From an uncultured bacterium (lineage in GTDB: Bacteria; Desulfobacterota; Desulfovibrionia; Desulfovibrionales; Desulfovibrionaceae), in contig CAJMLK010000036.1 in assembly GCA_905214305.1 (NCBI GenBank), positions 1 to 28,397 of the forward strand: 28,397 nt of DNA, read 5' to 3'. The notes beneath the pieces were generated by a model. The model searched no databases, had not been told where the DNA came from, and worked only from the letters and a program-made list of their open reading frames with translations. A program made the translations under genes and the position numbers. This document shows positions 15,486 through 23,120 of this stretch, piece by piece. Position 1 is the first letter of the stretch. Each line of letters opens with the position of its first letter.

Positions 15486-15821
15486 TCAGACGCTGATGCC
15501 AAGGTCGGCAAGCATCTGATCAAGCCAGACGATCATGCGATCGCGCAGTTCCGGCTCGGCATAGTGCACGCATTCACATCGCATGCGGCCTTTGGCCCGA
15601 ACCAGAAGTTCCATCCGCAAAGCGTCTTCTTCAAGTTCAAGCCCAAAAACATGCGGCCCGCAGCTTTCGGCGTGCTCTTTCTGCAGACCGGAAAGCAGTT
15701 CTGCGGGCGCGGGCAGCCAGTACAGACCCTCAAGACCGGCTTCAAGCTCCATTTCCCTGAGTCTGGCGGCTATTTTTGCCGTGTCCTCGGGCGTGAGGTC
15801 GTCGATGCCATACCAGCGCAT
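15486..15821 (-). CDS. Small conserved-looking cytosolic protein, unknown function
   Basis: This 111-residue acidic protein has no signal peptide or membrane segment. It is predicted as helix (residues 10-32), a strand-rich middle (about 57-90, with LELEEDALRMELLVRAKGRM and CECVHYAE), and a C-terminal helix. No family was recognised. Its ATG shares one base with the hemA stop (TGATG) and has GAGG upstream, so it is translated together with hemA. Reading from the strong overlap and good codon use, it is a real gene. A role in tetrapyrrole synthesis or its control is inference from position. The longer plus-strand frame over the same DNA is a shadow. Confidence 0.8.
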   Translation of the reverse strand: MRWYGIDDLTPEDTAKIAARLREMELEAGLEGLYWLPAPAELLSGLQKEHAESCGPHVFGLELEEDALRMELLVRAKGRMRCECVHYAEPELRDRMIVWLDQMLADLGISV

Positions 15822-17113
15822 CAGTTTTCCTCCGAGTAAATACAGCCTGTTTTATCCAGGTTGAAAATGCGGCGCATGATGCTTATGCGGGGGCCGTTGC
15901 CTTCCTGAGACATGCCGCCATGCTTGAGAAAAATGATGGGGTCGTGGTTGAGCTTGCGTACCAGCGCACCGGCCATGGCTTCAAGGGCCTCCCGCGTATT
16001 GTCGTCCACGGGGCCAAGGCGCTTGAGGGTTTTTGCCAGTTCTTCTTCAGCGGCCCGCTGGCCTTTCTTGATAAGGTCCACGATGGTGGGCTGCATGTCC
16101 AGAGCAGCCAGCCAGCGCGAAAAATGCACCACTTCTTCATCGACGATCTCTGCCGCCTTGGCCGCCTCATCGCGCCGGGTGGCGAGGTTTTCTTCAACAA
16201 CTTCCTTGAGGTCGTCGATATCGTACAGATAGACGTTGTCCAGACCGTTGACGTCGGGATCAATATCGCGCGGCACTGCAATATCAATAAAAAACATGGG
16301 CCTGTTTTTACGGGCCTTGAGGGCAGCGCGGATGTCGCGGGCGCGGATAATAGGTTCCTGCGAGCCGGTGGAAGTGATGATGATGTCCACATCCAGCAGA
16401 TGACGCGACATGTCTTCAAAAGGGATGGCGTGCCCGTTGAACTGCTTTGCCAGTTCCTCTCCCCGCACAAGGGTGCGGTTGGCCACAAGGATTTCGTTAA
16501 TCCCGGCCTGAAGGAGATGCATGGCGGCCAGTTCGGCCATTTCGCCCGCTCCCACAAGCATGGCCTTGTGTTCGCGCATGTCGCCGAAAATGCGTTTTGC
16601 CAGTTCCACGGCGGCATAGCTGATGGAAACCGCGCTGGAAGCCACGGCGGTTTCAGTGCGGACCCTTTTCGCCACCGAAAATGCCTTGTGCAGCAACCTG
16701 TTGAGAATGACCCCCGTGGCCCGGCTTTTTACGGCCTTGCGGTAGGCGGTTTTCAGCTGGCCGAGAATCTGGGGTTCGCCCAGCACCATTGAATCCAGGC
16801 TTGACGCCACGGAAAACAGATGCCGCACAGCCTCAAGATTTTTATGCACATAGACGTAGGGCCTGAGATCCTCAACGTCGCTTTCCCTTGCTCCGGCCCA
16901 GTTGCGCAGCACCTGCTCCGCCACTTCGCCGGTTCCTGCCGCCAGGATTTCCACGCGGTTGCAGGTGGAGAGTATAATACTCTCGCTAACCGCGCCCGTA
17001 CATGGCAAAGCCCAGTGTTCTTCATCGCAATGATTGGCAAGGGCGAAGCGTTCGCGCACATCCACTCCGGCGGTGCGGTGATTCAGGCCCACAAGAAAGA
17101 TATCACAGTCCAT
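15821..17113 (-). CDS. hemA: Glutamyl-tRNA reductase
   Basis: This 430-residue enzyme reduces glutamyl-tRNA(Glu) to glutamate semialdehyde with NADPH, the first committed step of C5-pathway tetrapyrrole synthesis. The catalytic cysteine is C51 in LSTCNRVEI. GLNHRTAGVDVRE (9-21) and LGEPQILGQLKTAYR (111-125) are family signatures. The NADPH-binding GAGEMAELAAM is at 188-198. The C-terminal helical dimerisation domain is present (through about residue 405), followed by a short tail. Length is usual. It is third in a minus-strand operon after the precorrin-2 dehydrogenase and the CcsA-like gene, 14 bases from the latter. The ribosome-binding site is weak, which suggests coupling. Confidence 0.97.
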   Translation of the reverse strand: MDCDIFLVGLNHRTAGVDVRERFALANHCDEEHWALPCTGAVSESIILSTCNRVEILAAGTGEVAEQVLRNWAGARESDVEDLRPYVYVHKNLEAVRHLFSVASSLDSMVLGEPQILGQLKTAYRKAVKSRATGVILNRLLHKAFSVAKRVRTETAVASSAVSISYAAVELAKRIFGDMREHKAMLVGAGEMAELAAMHLLQAGINEILVANRTLVRGEELAKQFNGHAIPFEDMSRHLLDVDIIITSTGSQEPIIRARDIRAALKARKNRPMFFIDIAVPRDIDPDVNGLDNVYLYDIDDLKEVVEENLATRRDEAAKAAEIVDEEVVHFSRWLAALDMQPTIVDLIKKGQRAAEEELAKTLKRLGPVDDNTREALEAMAGALVRKLNHDPIIFLKHGGMSQEGNGPRISIMRRIFNLDKTGCIYSEEN

Positions 17114-17127
17114 AGTTCATGCCCAAG

Positions 17128-17955
17128 TCAGCGCCGGATGAATGCGTGGTGCGTCTCCATAAAGGTATTCACCACAATGATTGAAAAAAGACACAGAATA
17201 AAAATAAAAACCGCCAGTCGTGCCGGTTTGCGGCCTCTCCACCCCTTGGTGATCCTGTTGTTGAACAGTACGGAAAACAGCATCCAGATGACAATGCTGA
17301 TAACTTCCTTGGGATCGCCCGTAACGGTAGCGCCAAATACGGGCTTTGCCCATACAAGGCCGGAAATTATGCCCAGAGTATACAGAGGGTAGGCCACAAC
17401 CGTAGTGAAGGCATTGATTTTGTCAAGCATGGTGAGGGCGGGCATGTCCTGCCAAAAACCCTTCATATACTGCTTGCTCTTGATGCGCGCTTCCAGAAAA
17501 AGAAAAAGTGCTCCAGCCGCGAAGGCCAGGGCCAGCAGGGCCAGACTCAGAAAAAGCGTGCCGATGTGCAGGGCGTAAAAAGGCGCCTTGAGCGAAGGCG
17601 GAACCTGAACAACCGCTTCAAGGTACGGGGCCGACATGGCAAAAAGCATAAGGCCAAGCGGCGAGGCGAAAATAAGCGGCGACTCCTGACGGAGTTTGGC
17701 CCACGCCACCAGCCCGCACAAAACCACAAACCAGGCCATGAGCTGCAGGTATGCACCAAGGCTCAGCCCGCCGGGCAGAGCCTTGTGAAAGCCCGTAGCC
17801 AGAGAGATGGTCTGAAAAATAAAGCCCGCGCCTGCCAGCCAGCAACCAGACTTTCGCCAGAAAGGGCTGCGCGCCACCATGCCGACTATGCCGGACACGC
17901 TTGCAAGGCCATACAGCAGCAGCGTGACACCGGTGGAAAATTCAGGGGAGATCAT
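17128..17955 (-). CDS. CcsA/HemX-type cytochrome c assembly membrane protein
   Basis: This 275-residue protein has about eight hydrophobic segments (near residues 8-27, 37-54, 67-86, 95-112, 130-152, 187-204, 217-232 and 247-267). It ends with the GWRGRKPARLAVFIF pattern seen in CcsA/CcmC-family haem handling proteins. Histidines in FYALHIGTLFL (H130 region) and near residue 57 could hold haem. In Bacillus the related HemX sits next to hemA and affects HemA levels; CcsA proteins take part in cytochrome c maturation. Position next to hemA fits either role. It starts 14 bases inside the preceding gene with GGAG upstream and ends 14 bases before hemA. Family is fairly sure, exact role is not. 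Confidence 0.8.
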   Translation of the reverse strand: MISPEFSTGVTLLLYGLASVSGIVGMVARSPFWRKSGCWLAGAGFIFQTISLATGFHKALPGGLSLGAYLQLMAWFVVLCGLVAWAKLRQESPLIFASPLGLMLFAMSAPYLEAVVQVPPSLKAPFYALHIGTLFLSLALLALAFAAGALFLFLEARIKSKQYMKGFWQDMPALTMLDKINAFTTVVAYPLYTLGIISGLVWAKPVFGATVTGDPKEVISIVIWMLFSVLFNNRITKGWRGRKPARLAVFIFILCLFSIIVVNTFMETHHAFIRR

Positions 17956-18646
17956 AAAGTAACTCCGCTATATGAGCGTGCAGTTCCGCAGGCAATTCTG
18001 CCAGCAGCCACTGGCGGCAGTTTTCCATTTCCTTTTCCTCCAGCCATTGCTGCAGGGGAGAAGCCGCCAGTTTTCGGAACAACTCGGTATTCTGCCCTGT
18101 CTCGCCGCCCAAGGCAAGAACAAGCGGCCGCAGACGACCCATCAGACAGGCCATGCGTGCGCGGGGGGCCAGCCAGCAGGCCAGTTCGCCTTTCCAGCGC
18201 CGGGCCAGAGCCGGGCTTGCGCCGCCTGTTGAAAGCGCCGCAGCCAATGGGGGTTTGCGGGCCACGGCAGGAACCTGAAAGCTGCCTTCTTCCGGTGCGC
18301 TTGCACAGTTGCACCATACGCCGTTACGGCGGCAGGCGGCGGCGATGCGCCTGTTTTCGGCATCATTGCCTGTGGCGGCAAAGACCAGAGCCATGCCCTG
18401 CACGTCGCCTTCCTCACAGGCGCGACGCTCGAAGCGCACGCTGCCGTGACGCAGCAGGGCGTCAAGGGCGGCATCGCCGGGCGAAGGCGCATCAATATCC
18501 AGTACGAGCACAAGGGCCGGGTTGCACGCCAGCACTCCTTCGAGCTTGCGGCGTCCTACCTGACCAAGACCCGCCACGAGGCAGCGCATCCCCTCAAGGG
18601 AAAGATAGAGTGGATAAAAAGCCGTTCCGGCTACGGGTTTTTCCAT
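17942..18646 (-). CDS. Precorrin-2 dehydrogenase / siroheme synthase N-terminal type (Met8-like)
   Basis: This roughly 234-residue protein has the NAD-binding start of the CysG N-terminal/Met8 family: YPLYLSLEGMRCLVAGLGQVGRRK with GLGQVG at 26-31. FAATGNDAENRRIAAAC carries the aspartate expected to act in catalysis, followed by VWCNCASAPEEGSF and LSTGGASPALARR. It oxidises precorrin-2 to sirohydrochlorin, and some members also insert iron. Siroheme is both the cofactor of dissimilatory sulfite reductase and, in sulfate reducers, an intermediate of the alternative haem route. The ATG at 18646 was preferred; an in-frame ATG at 18667 is 7 codons upstream and possible. No methyltransferase domain is fused. 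It is first in the hemA operon. Confidence 0.9.
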   Translation of the reverse strand: MEKPVAGTAFYPLYLSLEGMRCLVAGLGQVGRRKLEGVLACNPALVLVLDIDAPSPGDAALDALLRHGSVRFERRACEEGDVQGMALVFAATGNDAENRRIAAACRRNGVWCNCASAPEEGSFQVPAVARKPPLAAALSTGGASPALARRWKGELACWLAPRARMACLMGRLRPLVLALGGETGQNTELFRKLAASPLQQWLEEKEMENCRQWLLAELPAELHAHIAELLYDLP

Positions 18647-18703
18647 GTGGGGTCCGTTGTGCGTCATAATGCTAAAAACTGCATGTTTTTTCAGTATATG
18701 TCC

Positions 18704-18731
18704 ATCATACAGCAGGCTTTATGTTTTGCAA
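18704..18731 (-). promoter_or_regulatory. Putative sigma70 promoter of the hemA operon
   Basis: On the minus strand TTGCAA (complement of 18726-18731) and TATGAT (complement of 18704-18709) are separated by 16 bases. The start codon of the first gene lies 57 bases beyond the -10 box. The match to the -10 consensus is 5 of 6. Confidence 0.5.
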
Positions 18732-18852
18732 AGGGCTGCCCTTGCTTCGCCGGAGCTATTGCCTTACCTTTTCTGGGAATGGATGTCCGGCGTCGCCGCA
18801 GGCCGGACCGTTTTGAAGTATTGTGTTTCCGCTTGTCCGGCAAGGAAGGGAT

Positions 18853-20118
18853 ATGACGGCTTTTCTGGTGCTTCAGGCAGCGCGCTTCGGCGATGTTGTG
18901 CAGACAGGGCGCTTGCTGCAGGGGCTTGCGGCGCGCGGGCAGGTGCATCTGGCTGTGGATGAGAGCCTGGTGAGCCTGGCGCGCCTTCTTTATCCCTTTG
19001 CCCGGATATACGGGCTGCGGCTGCACGGCTGTGACGAAGACGGAATCTTGCATACCAATGTGCGCGTGCTGGAGCAGTGGCGGCATGAACATTTCAGTGC
19101 CGTCTATAACTGCAATTTTTCCGGCCTTACTGCCGCCCTGTGCCGGATTTTTGCGCCGGAGCTGGTGCAGGGCTTCAGGCCCGCGCCCGGCGGCATCTGG
19201 CGTTCCCCGTGGGCGCGCATGGCATTTCGGCTCAGCGAGCGGCGCGTGCTTTCTCCCCTCAACCTTGTGGATTTTTGGGCGTTTTTTGCTCCTGACCCTC
19301 TGCCGCCCCAGCAGGTGAATCCTGTGGCCACGCCCGGCGGGCAGGGGCTTGGCGTGGTGCTTGCCGGGCGGGAATCACGCAGGTCTTTGCCCATGCCCCT
19401 GCTGGCAGAGGTGGTGCGTACGGCGTTTTCTGCTCTGGGCGGGCCACGCGTGCTGCTTTTCGGCACTGCGGCTGAACAGCCCGCCGCTCGCAAGCTGCTG
19501 CGGCTGTTGCCCGCAAAAATGCAGGACAGGGTGGAAGACCTGAGCGGGAAAACCAGCTGGCCCGGGCTTGTGGACGCCGTGCAGGGACTGGATGCCATCA
19601 TTGCGCCGGATACGGGAACCATGCATCTGGCCGCGCGGCTCGGCGTACCTGTGCTGGCTTTTTTTCTGTCTTCAGCTCTGGCGCATGAAACCGGGCCTTA
19701 CGGGCATGGGCATCTTGTCTGGCAGGCGTCGCGGACGTGCGCCCCCTGTCTTGAAACAGCCCCATGCCCTTATGATGTGGCCTGCCTTGAGCCTTTTCGC
19801 AGTCAGGAACTGCTGCGCTCACTGACGCTTGCTCTCACCGGGGATGCGCGGCGTGCGGCACTGCCCGGCGGTCTGCAGCTGTGGCGCAGCCGTGTGGACA
19901 GCTTGGGCACGGTCCTGTGTCTGGAGTCGGGCGAAGACCCGCATGCCGCCAGACGCATGCAGGTACGGGAGCATCTTGCCTCTTTTTTACGGCTGCCCCG
20001 GCCATGTCCGGCTTCTGTGCCGTCCCCTGTCATGTCCGGCAGGGCCGGTGACGAAGAGATTGATCAATGGCTGTGCGGCGATGCGGACTGGATGCTGCCG
20101 CCGCAACGATACCGCTGA
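18853..20118 (+). CDS. Glycosyltransferase family 9 (heptosyltransferase-like)
   Basis: This 421-residue protein starts with LVLQAARFGDVVQTGRLL, the GT9 N-terminal pattern. It has the donor-site motif APDTGTMHLAARLGVPVLAFF at about residue 250-270, with the family's D-x-G-x-x-H arrangement (DTGTMH). A cysteine cluster follows (TCAPCLETAPCPYDVACL). It probably transfers heptose or another sugar from an activated donor to lipopolysaccharide core or a surface protein. The last ~100 residues are less conserved. The start at 18853 has GGAAGG just upstream and begins the domain; a 10-codon longer frame has no such site. It is followed after 16 bases by a second glycosyltransferase. Confidence 0.9.
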   Translation: MTAFLVLQAARFGDVVQTGRLLQGLAARGQVHLAVDESLVSLARLLYPFARIYGLRLHGCDEDGILHTNVRVLEQWRHEHFSAVYNCNFSGLTAALCRIFAPELVQGFRPAPGGIWRSPWARMAFRLSERRVLSPLNLVDFWAFFAPDPLPPQQVNPVATPGGQGLGVVLAGRESRRSLPMPLLAEVVRTAFSALGGPRVLLFGTAAEQPAARKLLRLLPAKMQDRVEDLSGKTSWPGLVDAVQGLDAIIAPDTGTMHLAARLGVPVLAFFLSSALAHETGPYGHGHLVWQASRTCAPCLETAPCPYDVACLEPFRSQELLRSLTLALTGDARRAALPGGLQLWRSRVDSLGTVLCLESGEDPHAARRMQVREHLASFLRLPRPCPASVPSPVMSGRAGDEEIDQWLCGDADWMLPPQRYR

Positions 20119-20134
20119 TGTGGAGAACACGCTG

Positions 20135-21481
20135 ATGTCCACGGCTCCTTTGAGAATACTGGTTGTTTTGCCCATGTACGGCGGTTCGTTGCCCGTGGGC
20201 AGATACTGCGTGCGCGCGCTTGAACAGATGGGCCATAATGTGCGTGCCTTTGAGGCGCCGCTCATGTTTTCGGCCTTTACGGGTTTGCAGGCTCTTGGCC
20301 TGCCTCCCGCGCAAACAGCGCAACTGGAGAATGCTTTTCTTCAGGTGGTGGGGCAGGCCATATGGGCGCAGGTGCAGGCGCAGGAACCGCATCTGGTGCT
20401 GGCCATGGCGCAGGCCCCCTTGGGGCGCGGCCTTTTGCAGCGCTTGCGGCGTGCCGGGGTGCGTACAGCCATGTGGTTTGTGGAAGACCACAGTGTGTTT
20501 CAGTACTGGCGGGCCTACGCGCCACTGTACGACGTATTTGCCATCATACAGAAGCAGCCCTTCATGGACCTTCTGACCGCTGCAGGGCAAAAAAACTTTC
20601 TGTATCTGCCCCTTGCCGCGCAGCCGGATTTTCACGCGCCCACAGAACTGACACCGGAGCAACGCCGTGAATACGGCGCTGATCTCGGTTTTCTTGGAGC
20701 TGGCTATCCCAACCGCAGGCTGGCCTTTCGCCCTCTGGCGGGGCGTGACCTGAAGATATGGGGTTCGGACTGGGACGGAGAGGGGCTGCTGGCGGCCCAC
20801 GTGCAGCGCGGCGGTGCGCGCATCGGTGAAGAAGAGAGTGTGCGGATATACAATGCCACCAGAGTCAATCTTAATCTGCACTCAAGCCTGCAAACGGCGG
20901 AACTGGTGAGCCACGGCGACTTTGTCAATCCGCGCACCTTTGAACTGGCCGCCATGAACGCCTTTCAGCTGCTGGACGAGCGCAGCCTGCTGCCGGAACT
21001 TTTTGCACCGGACGAACTGGCGACCTTTGCGTGCATTGAAGAATTTTATGCAAAAATAGAGTATTTTCTTGCCCACCCGGAAGAACGGGTGGCCTATGCA
21101 GGCCGCGCAAGGGCGCGGGTGTTGCGCGACCACACCTACGGGCATCGCATGCAGGCCCTGCTTGATTTTGTGGCCGATCGTCTTGGCCCCTGGCCGCAGG
21201 ACGCTTGCCTGCACTCTCCTGAAAGCCGGGCAGGGCAGGGCGTGGGCCATGCCGCCGATGCGTCGTGCGCTGCGGGCAGCGCCGTGCAGCCGGAACTGGC
21301 GGGCGAAGGCGGTGCAGAGCTGGCCGCAGCCATCAGCCGGACGGTGGAAAAACTGGGCCTTGGACCGCATGCGGATTTTGACCACGTGGCGGCGGCGCTC
21401 AGGGCCAGAAGCGGCGCCCTTGACGAAACAGAAGCCTGTCTGCTTTTTCTTGATGAATGGCGCAAGCTGTATACAAAATAG
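20135..21481 (+). CDS. CgeB-like glycosyltransferase
   Basis: This 448-residue protein opens with LRILVVLPMYGGSLPVGRY and has a two-lobed layout. The C-terminal lobe shows the CgeB / Glyco_trans_1_2 pattern: FLGAGYPNRR, IYNATRVNLNLHSS, NPRTFELAAMNAFQLLDERS, and YFLAHPEERVAYAGRARARVLRDHTYGHRM ending near residue 350. A mostly helical extension of about 95 residues follows and has no recognised family. The enzyme is cytosolic. GGAG lies 10 bases upstream of the ATG. It forms a pair with the GT9 gene. Such pairs act on lipopolysaccharide, or in some bacteria on flagellin; which one cannot be read from sequence. Confidence 0.87.
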   Translation: MSTAPLRILVVLPMYGGSLPVGRYCVRALEQMGHNVRAFEAPLMFSAFTGLQALGLPPAQTAQLENAFLQVVGQAIWAQVQAQEPHLVLAMAQAPLGRGLLQRLRRAGVRTAMWFVEDHSVFQYWRAYAPLYDVFAIIQKQPFMDLLTAAGQKNFLYLPLAAQPDFHAPTELTPEQRREYGADLGFLGAGYPNRRLAFRPLAGRDLKIWGSDWDGEGLLAAHVQRGGARIGEEESVRIYNATRVNLNLHSSLQTAELVSHGDFVNPRTFELAAMNAFQLLDERSLLPELFAPDELATFACIEEFYAKIEYFLAHPEERVAYAGRARARVLRDHTYGHRMQALLDFVADRLGPWPQDACLHSPESRAGQGVGHAADASCAAGSAVQPELAGEGGAELAAAISRTVEKLGLGPHADFDHVAAALRARSGALDETEACLLFLDEWRKLYTK

Positions 21482-21503
21482 CCGCGCTGTTTCCGTAAAA
21501 AAC

Positions 21504-21535
21504 TATGGCCCCTGTCTGTTTTGACAGGGGCCATA
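21504..21535 (+). terminator. 13-bp stem-loop after the glycosyltransferase pair
   Basis: TATGGCCCCTGTC (21504-21516) pairs exactly with 21523-21535 around TGTTTT. It begins 22 bases after the stop codon. There is no T run after the stem. Confidence 0.65.
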
Positions 21536-21606
21536 TGAAAGCGGTTCTGTTTTGCAACCACGGCGGCTTTGACGTGGGCTTCCGTTACCGGAGCCGCTTC
21601 AAGGTA

Positions 21607-21766
21607 CTAGAGCAGATTAACTTTGAGAATATACATTCTCAAAGTTTAAGGCACGCTCACTTCGGCGTTTAACCGCGCAGATAAACTGCGCTAACGCCTC
21701 CGTAGCGAACCTCTGCTCACGCAGCCGCCAGAGCAATTTCAAAGTGAAATTGCTCTAATACTCTAG
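21607..21766. repeat. 160-bp composite palindromic element between convergent genes
   Basis: The stretch starts and ends with CTAG (21607-21610, 21763-21766). It contains three hairpins in a row: a 12-bp stem at 21619-21646 with an ATAC loop, a nested GGCGTT/AACGCC plus GCGCAG/CTGCGC hairpin at about 21663-21697, and a perfect 12-bp AGAGCAATTTCA stem at 21730-21756. The final CTAG contains the TAG stop codon of the minus-strand membrane gene. The layout resembles REP/BIME elements. It could serve as a transcription barrier between the two convergent genes. Confidence 0.65.
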
Positions 21767-22923
21767 CGGACCGCGTCCTTGCCGCTGTCAGGCGTTGAGG
21801 GTTGTCCGGCTTCCTGCCCGTCATTGCCCGGAGCCGTTTCCTGTGCAGCGGGGGCGTCGCCCTGGGGCGCTGCCTGAGGCATGCCGGGGTTCAGCGGTTC
21901 CACAAGCGTTTCCTGTGCGGTTGCTGCTTTCAGGGCGGAAAGATTGGTCACCTGCGCATAATAGGGCAGCATAAAGGCCACGGCCAGCAGCAATGCCGCC
22001 AGCAGGCTGAGCCTGTGCCGCATGGGGGCCGCGCTGCGTGCCACTACGGTCCACAAGGCCAAAGGCACAAGCCAGATGAGCACCTTGACGCTTTCGAGGG
22101 CCACATTGTTGCCCGTAAAGGCACCGCTCTGCCAGTTCTGCTGTATTTCGGCCACGCTTGCACCAAGAAAAATCAGCCAGAAGATGGTCCAGGCATTGCG
22201 CGCCCAGGCGGCGCACCAGGGAATCATGGTGTTGTAATGGTCGCGACCGAAGTCCTCGCGTTTGCGGCGCAAGACGAGCCACATGGCCCCGCTGGCCCCT
22301 GCCATGGCCAGAGCCAGAGGCAGCGTCCAGTACAGGGCGCACCAGAAGGGCGACAGCCAGCCCGGAAAAAAGATGTCCCCAAGGGTAATGCTGCTTGCGT
22401 CCGGGCGCGTATAGGCACTCAGCATGCGGGCAGCCCCGAGGGTGACGGCCACGGCGATGCAGGCCTGCATGCCGCTGACAAAGCCCATGACGATGTGCAG
22501 GATGGGCGCTTTGACCAGAAATTTCCACAGGGCGAAATACAGGCTGCTGATAAGCACAGCCAGACCCAGCAGTATCCAGCTCAGTTCCACCATGAAATCG
22601 GGCAAAGAGTCCGGCGTGTATGCGCTCTGAACAAAAAACAGCCACACGCGCCCCGCGATCAGCAGGGTCCAGCCCAGAACCATCGCCAGCATGGCCAGCT
22701 GGCGCGCGCATTTGTCATAGGAAGAGCGTTTGCGGGTGATGGAAAAAATTCTTGCCGTGGCGGACACAAAACCAAGGCCCGCAAAGGCCAGCAGGGCCGC
22801 CAGAGGCAGAGTCACACACAGGGCGTCTATGCCGGTCTGTAAAAAAGGATAGGCATGCAGCCACTGTTTGGGCAATGCTGCCCACATGGTCATCTGCGCC
22901 AAAATATCCTGAAAAAAGTTCAT
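21763..22923 (-). CDS. Polytopic membrane protein of unknown function
   Basis: This 386-residue protein has about eight to nine hydrophobic segments (near residues 31-57, 74-97, 108-130, 138-160, 190-215, 236-256, 277-295 and 302-320). A 55-residue Ala/Pro/Gln-rich tail follows and is probably soluble. No family could be assigned. Visible features are the conserved-looking RKRSSYDKCARQLA loop after the first helix pair, GRVWLFF, and PDASSITLGDIFFPGW. The ordering of helices and the YDKxARQL loop recall quinol-oxidase-like proteins only loosely, with no haem ligand set that can be named. The start overlaps a 16-codon leader ORF as ATGA. Confidence 0.85.
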   Translation of the reverse strand: MNFFQDILAQMTMWAALPKQWLHAYPFLQTGIDALCVTLPLAALLAFAGLGFVSATARIFSITRKRSSYDKCARQLAMLAMVLGWTLLIAGRVWLFFVQSAYTPDSLPDFMVELSWILLGLAVLISSLYFALWKFLVKAPILHIVMGFVSGMQACIAVAVTLGAARMLSAYTRPDASSITLGDIFFPGWLSPFWCALYWTLPLALAMAGASGAMWLVLRRKREDFGRDHYNTMIPWCAAWARNAWTIFWLIFLGASVAEIQQNWQSGAFTGNNVALESVKVLIWLVPLALWTVVARSAAPMRHRLSLLAALLLAVAFMLPYYAQVTNLSALKAATAQETLVEPLNPGMPQAAPQGDAPAAQETAPGNDGQEAGQPSTPDSGKDAVR

Positions 22924-22970
22924 CGGGCACCGCCCCCGGTCTGGCGTGACTTCAGAACAGAAACACTCAT
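22920..22970 (-). CDS. 16-codon leader ORF coupled to the membrane protein gene
   Basis: The reading frame encodes MSVSVLKSRQTGGGAR. AAGGAG lies 6 bases before its ATG, a far better ribosome-binding site than that of the membrane protein itself. Its TGA overlaps the membrane protein ATG (ATGA), the usual layout for translational coupling. The peptide is polar and basic and has no membrane helix. It may be a leader whose translation delivers ribosomes to the next gene, or a small protein in its own right. The frame is certain, its translation is inferred. Confidence 0.45.
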   Translation of the reverse strand: MSVSVLKSRQTGGGAR

Positions 22971-22987
22971 GGTCGCTCCTTGCAATC

Positions 22988-23017
22988 TTGCGCTGACTTG
23001 GGAAAATACGCTATAGT
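22988..23017 (+). promoter_or_regulatory. Putative sigma70 promoter of the CpoB-dprA-xer operon
   Basis: TTGCGC at 22988-22993 and TATAGT at 23012-23017 are separated by 18 bases. The site points at the lipoprotein gene and gives a leader of roughly 95 bases. The -10 box matches 5 of 6. Confidence 0.45.
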
Positions 23018-23120
23018 CAAAAAAATGTGTGCAAACCTGTATTTGCCTTAAAAAGGCCGGGGCCGCAAGGGTTCTTGAAATATGGCCGGGCTTGGGGCAG
23101 AACTACAGGGGAGGCTGGTT

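Noticed and set aside
15324..15839. Plus-strand frame of 171 codons over the small gene after hemA
   Set aside because: The minus-strand frame has a ribosome-binding site, overlaps hemA in the way of coupled genes and has ordinary composition; the plus frame has none of these.
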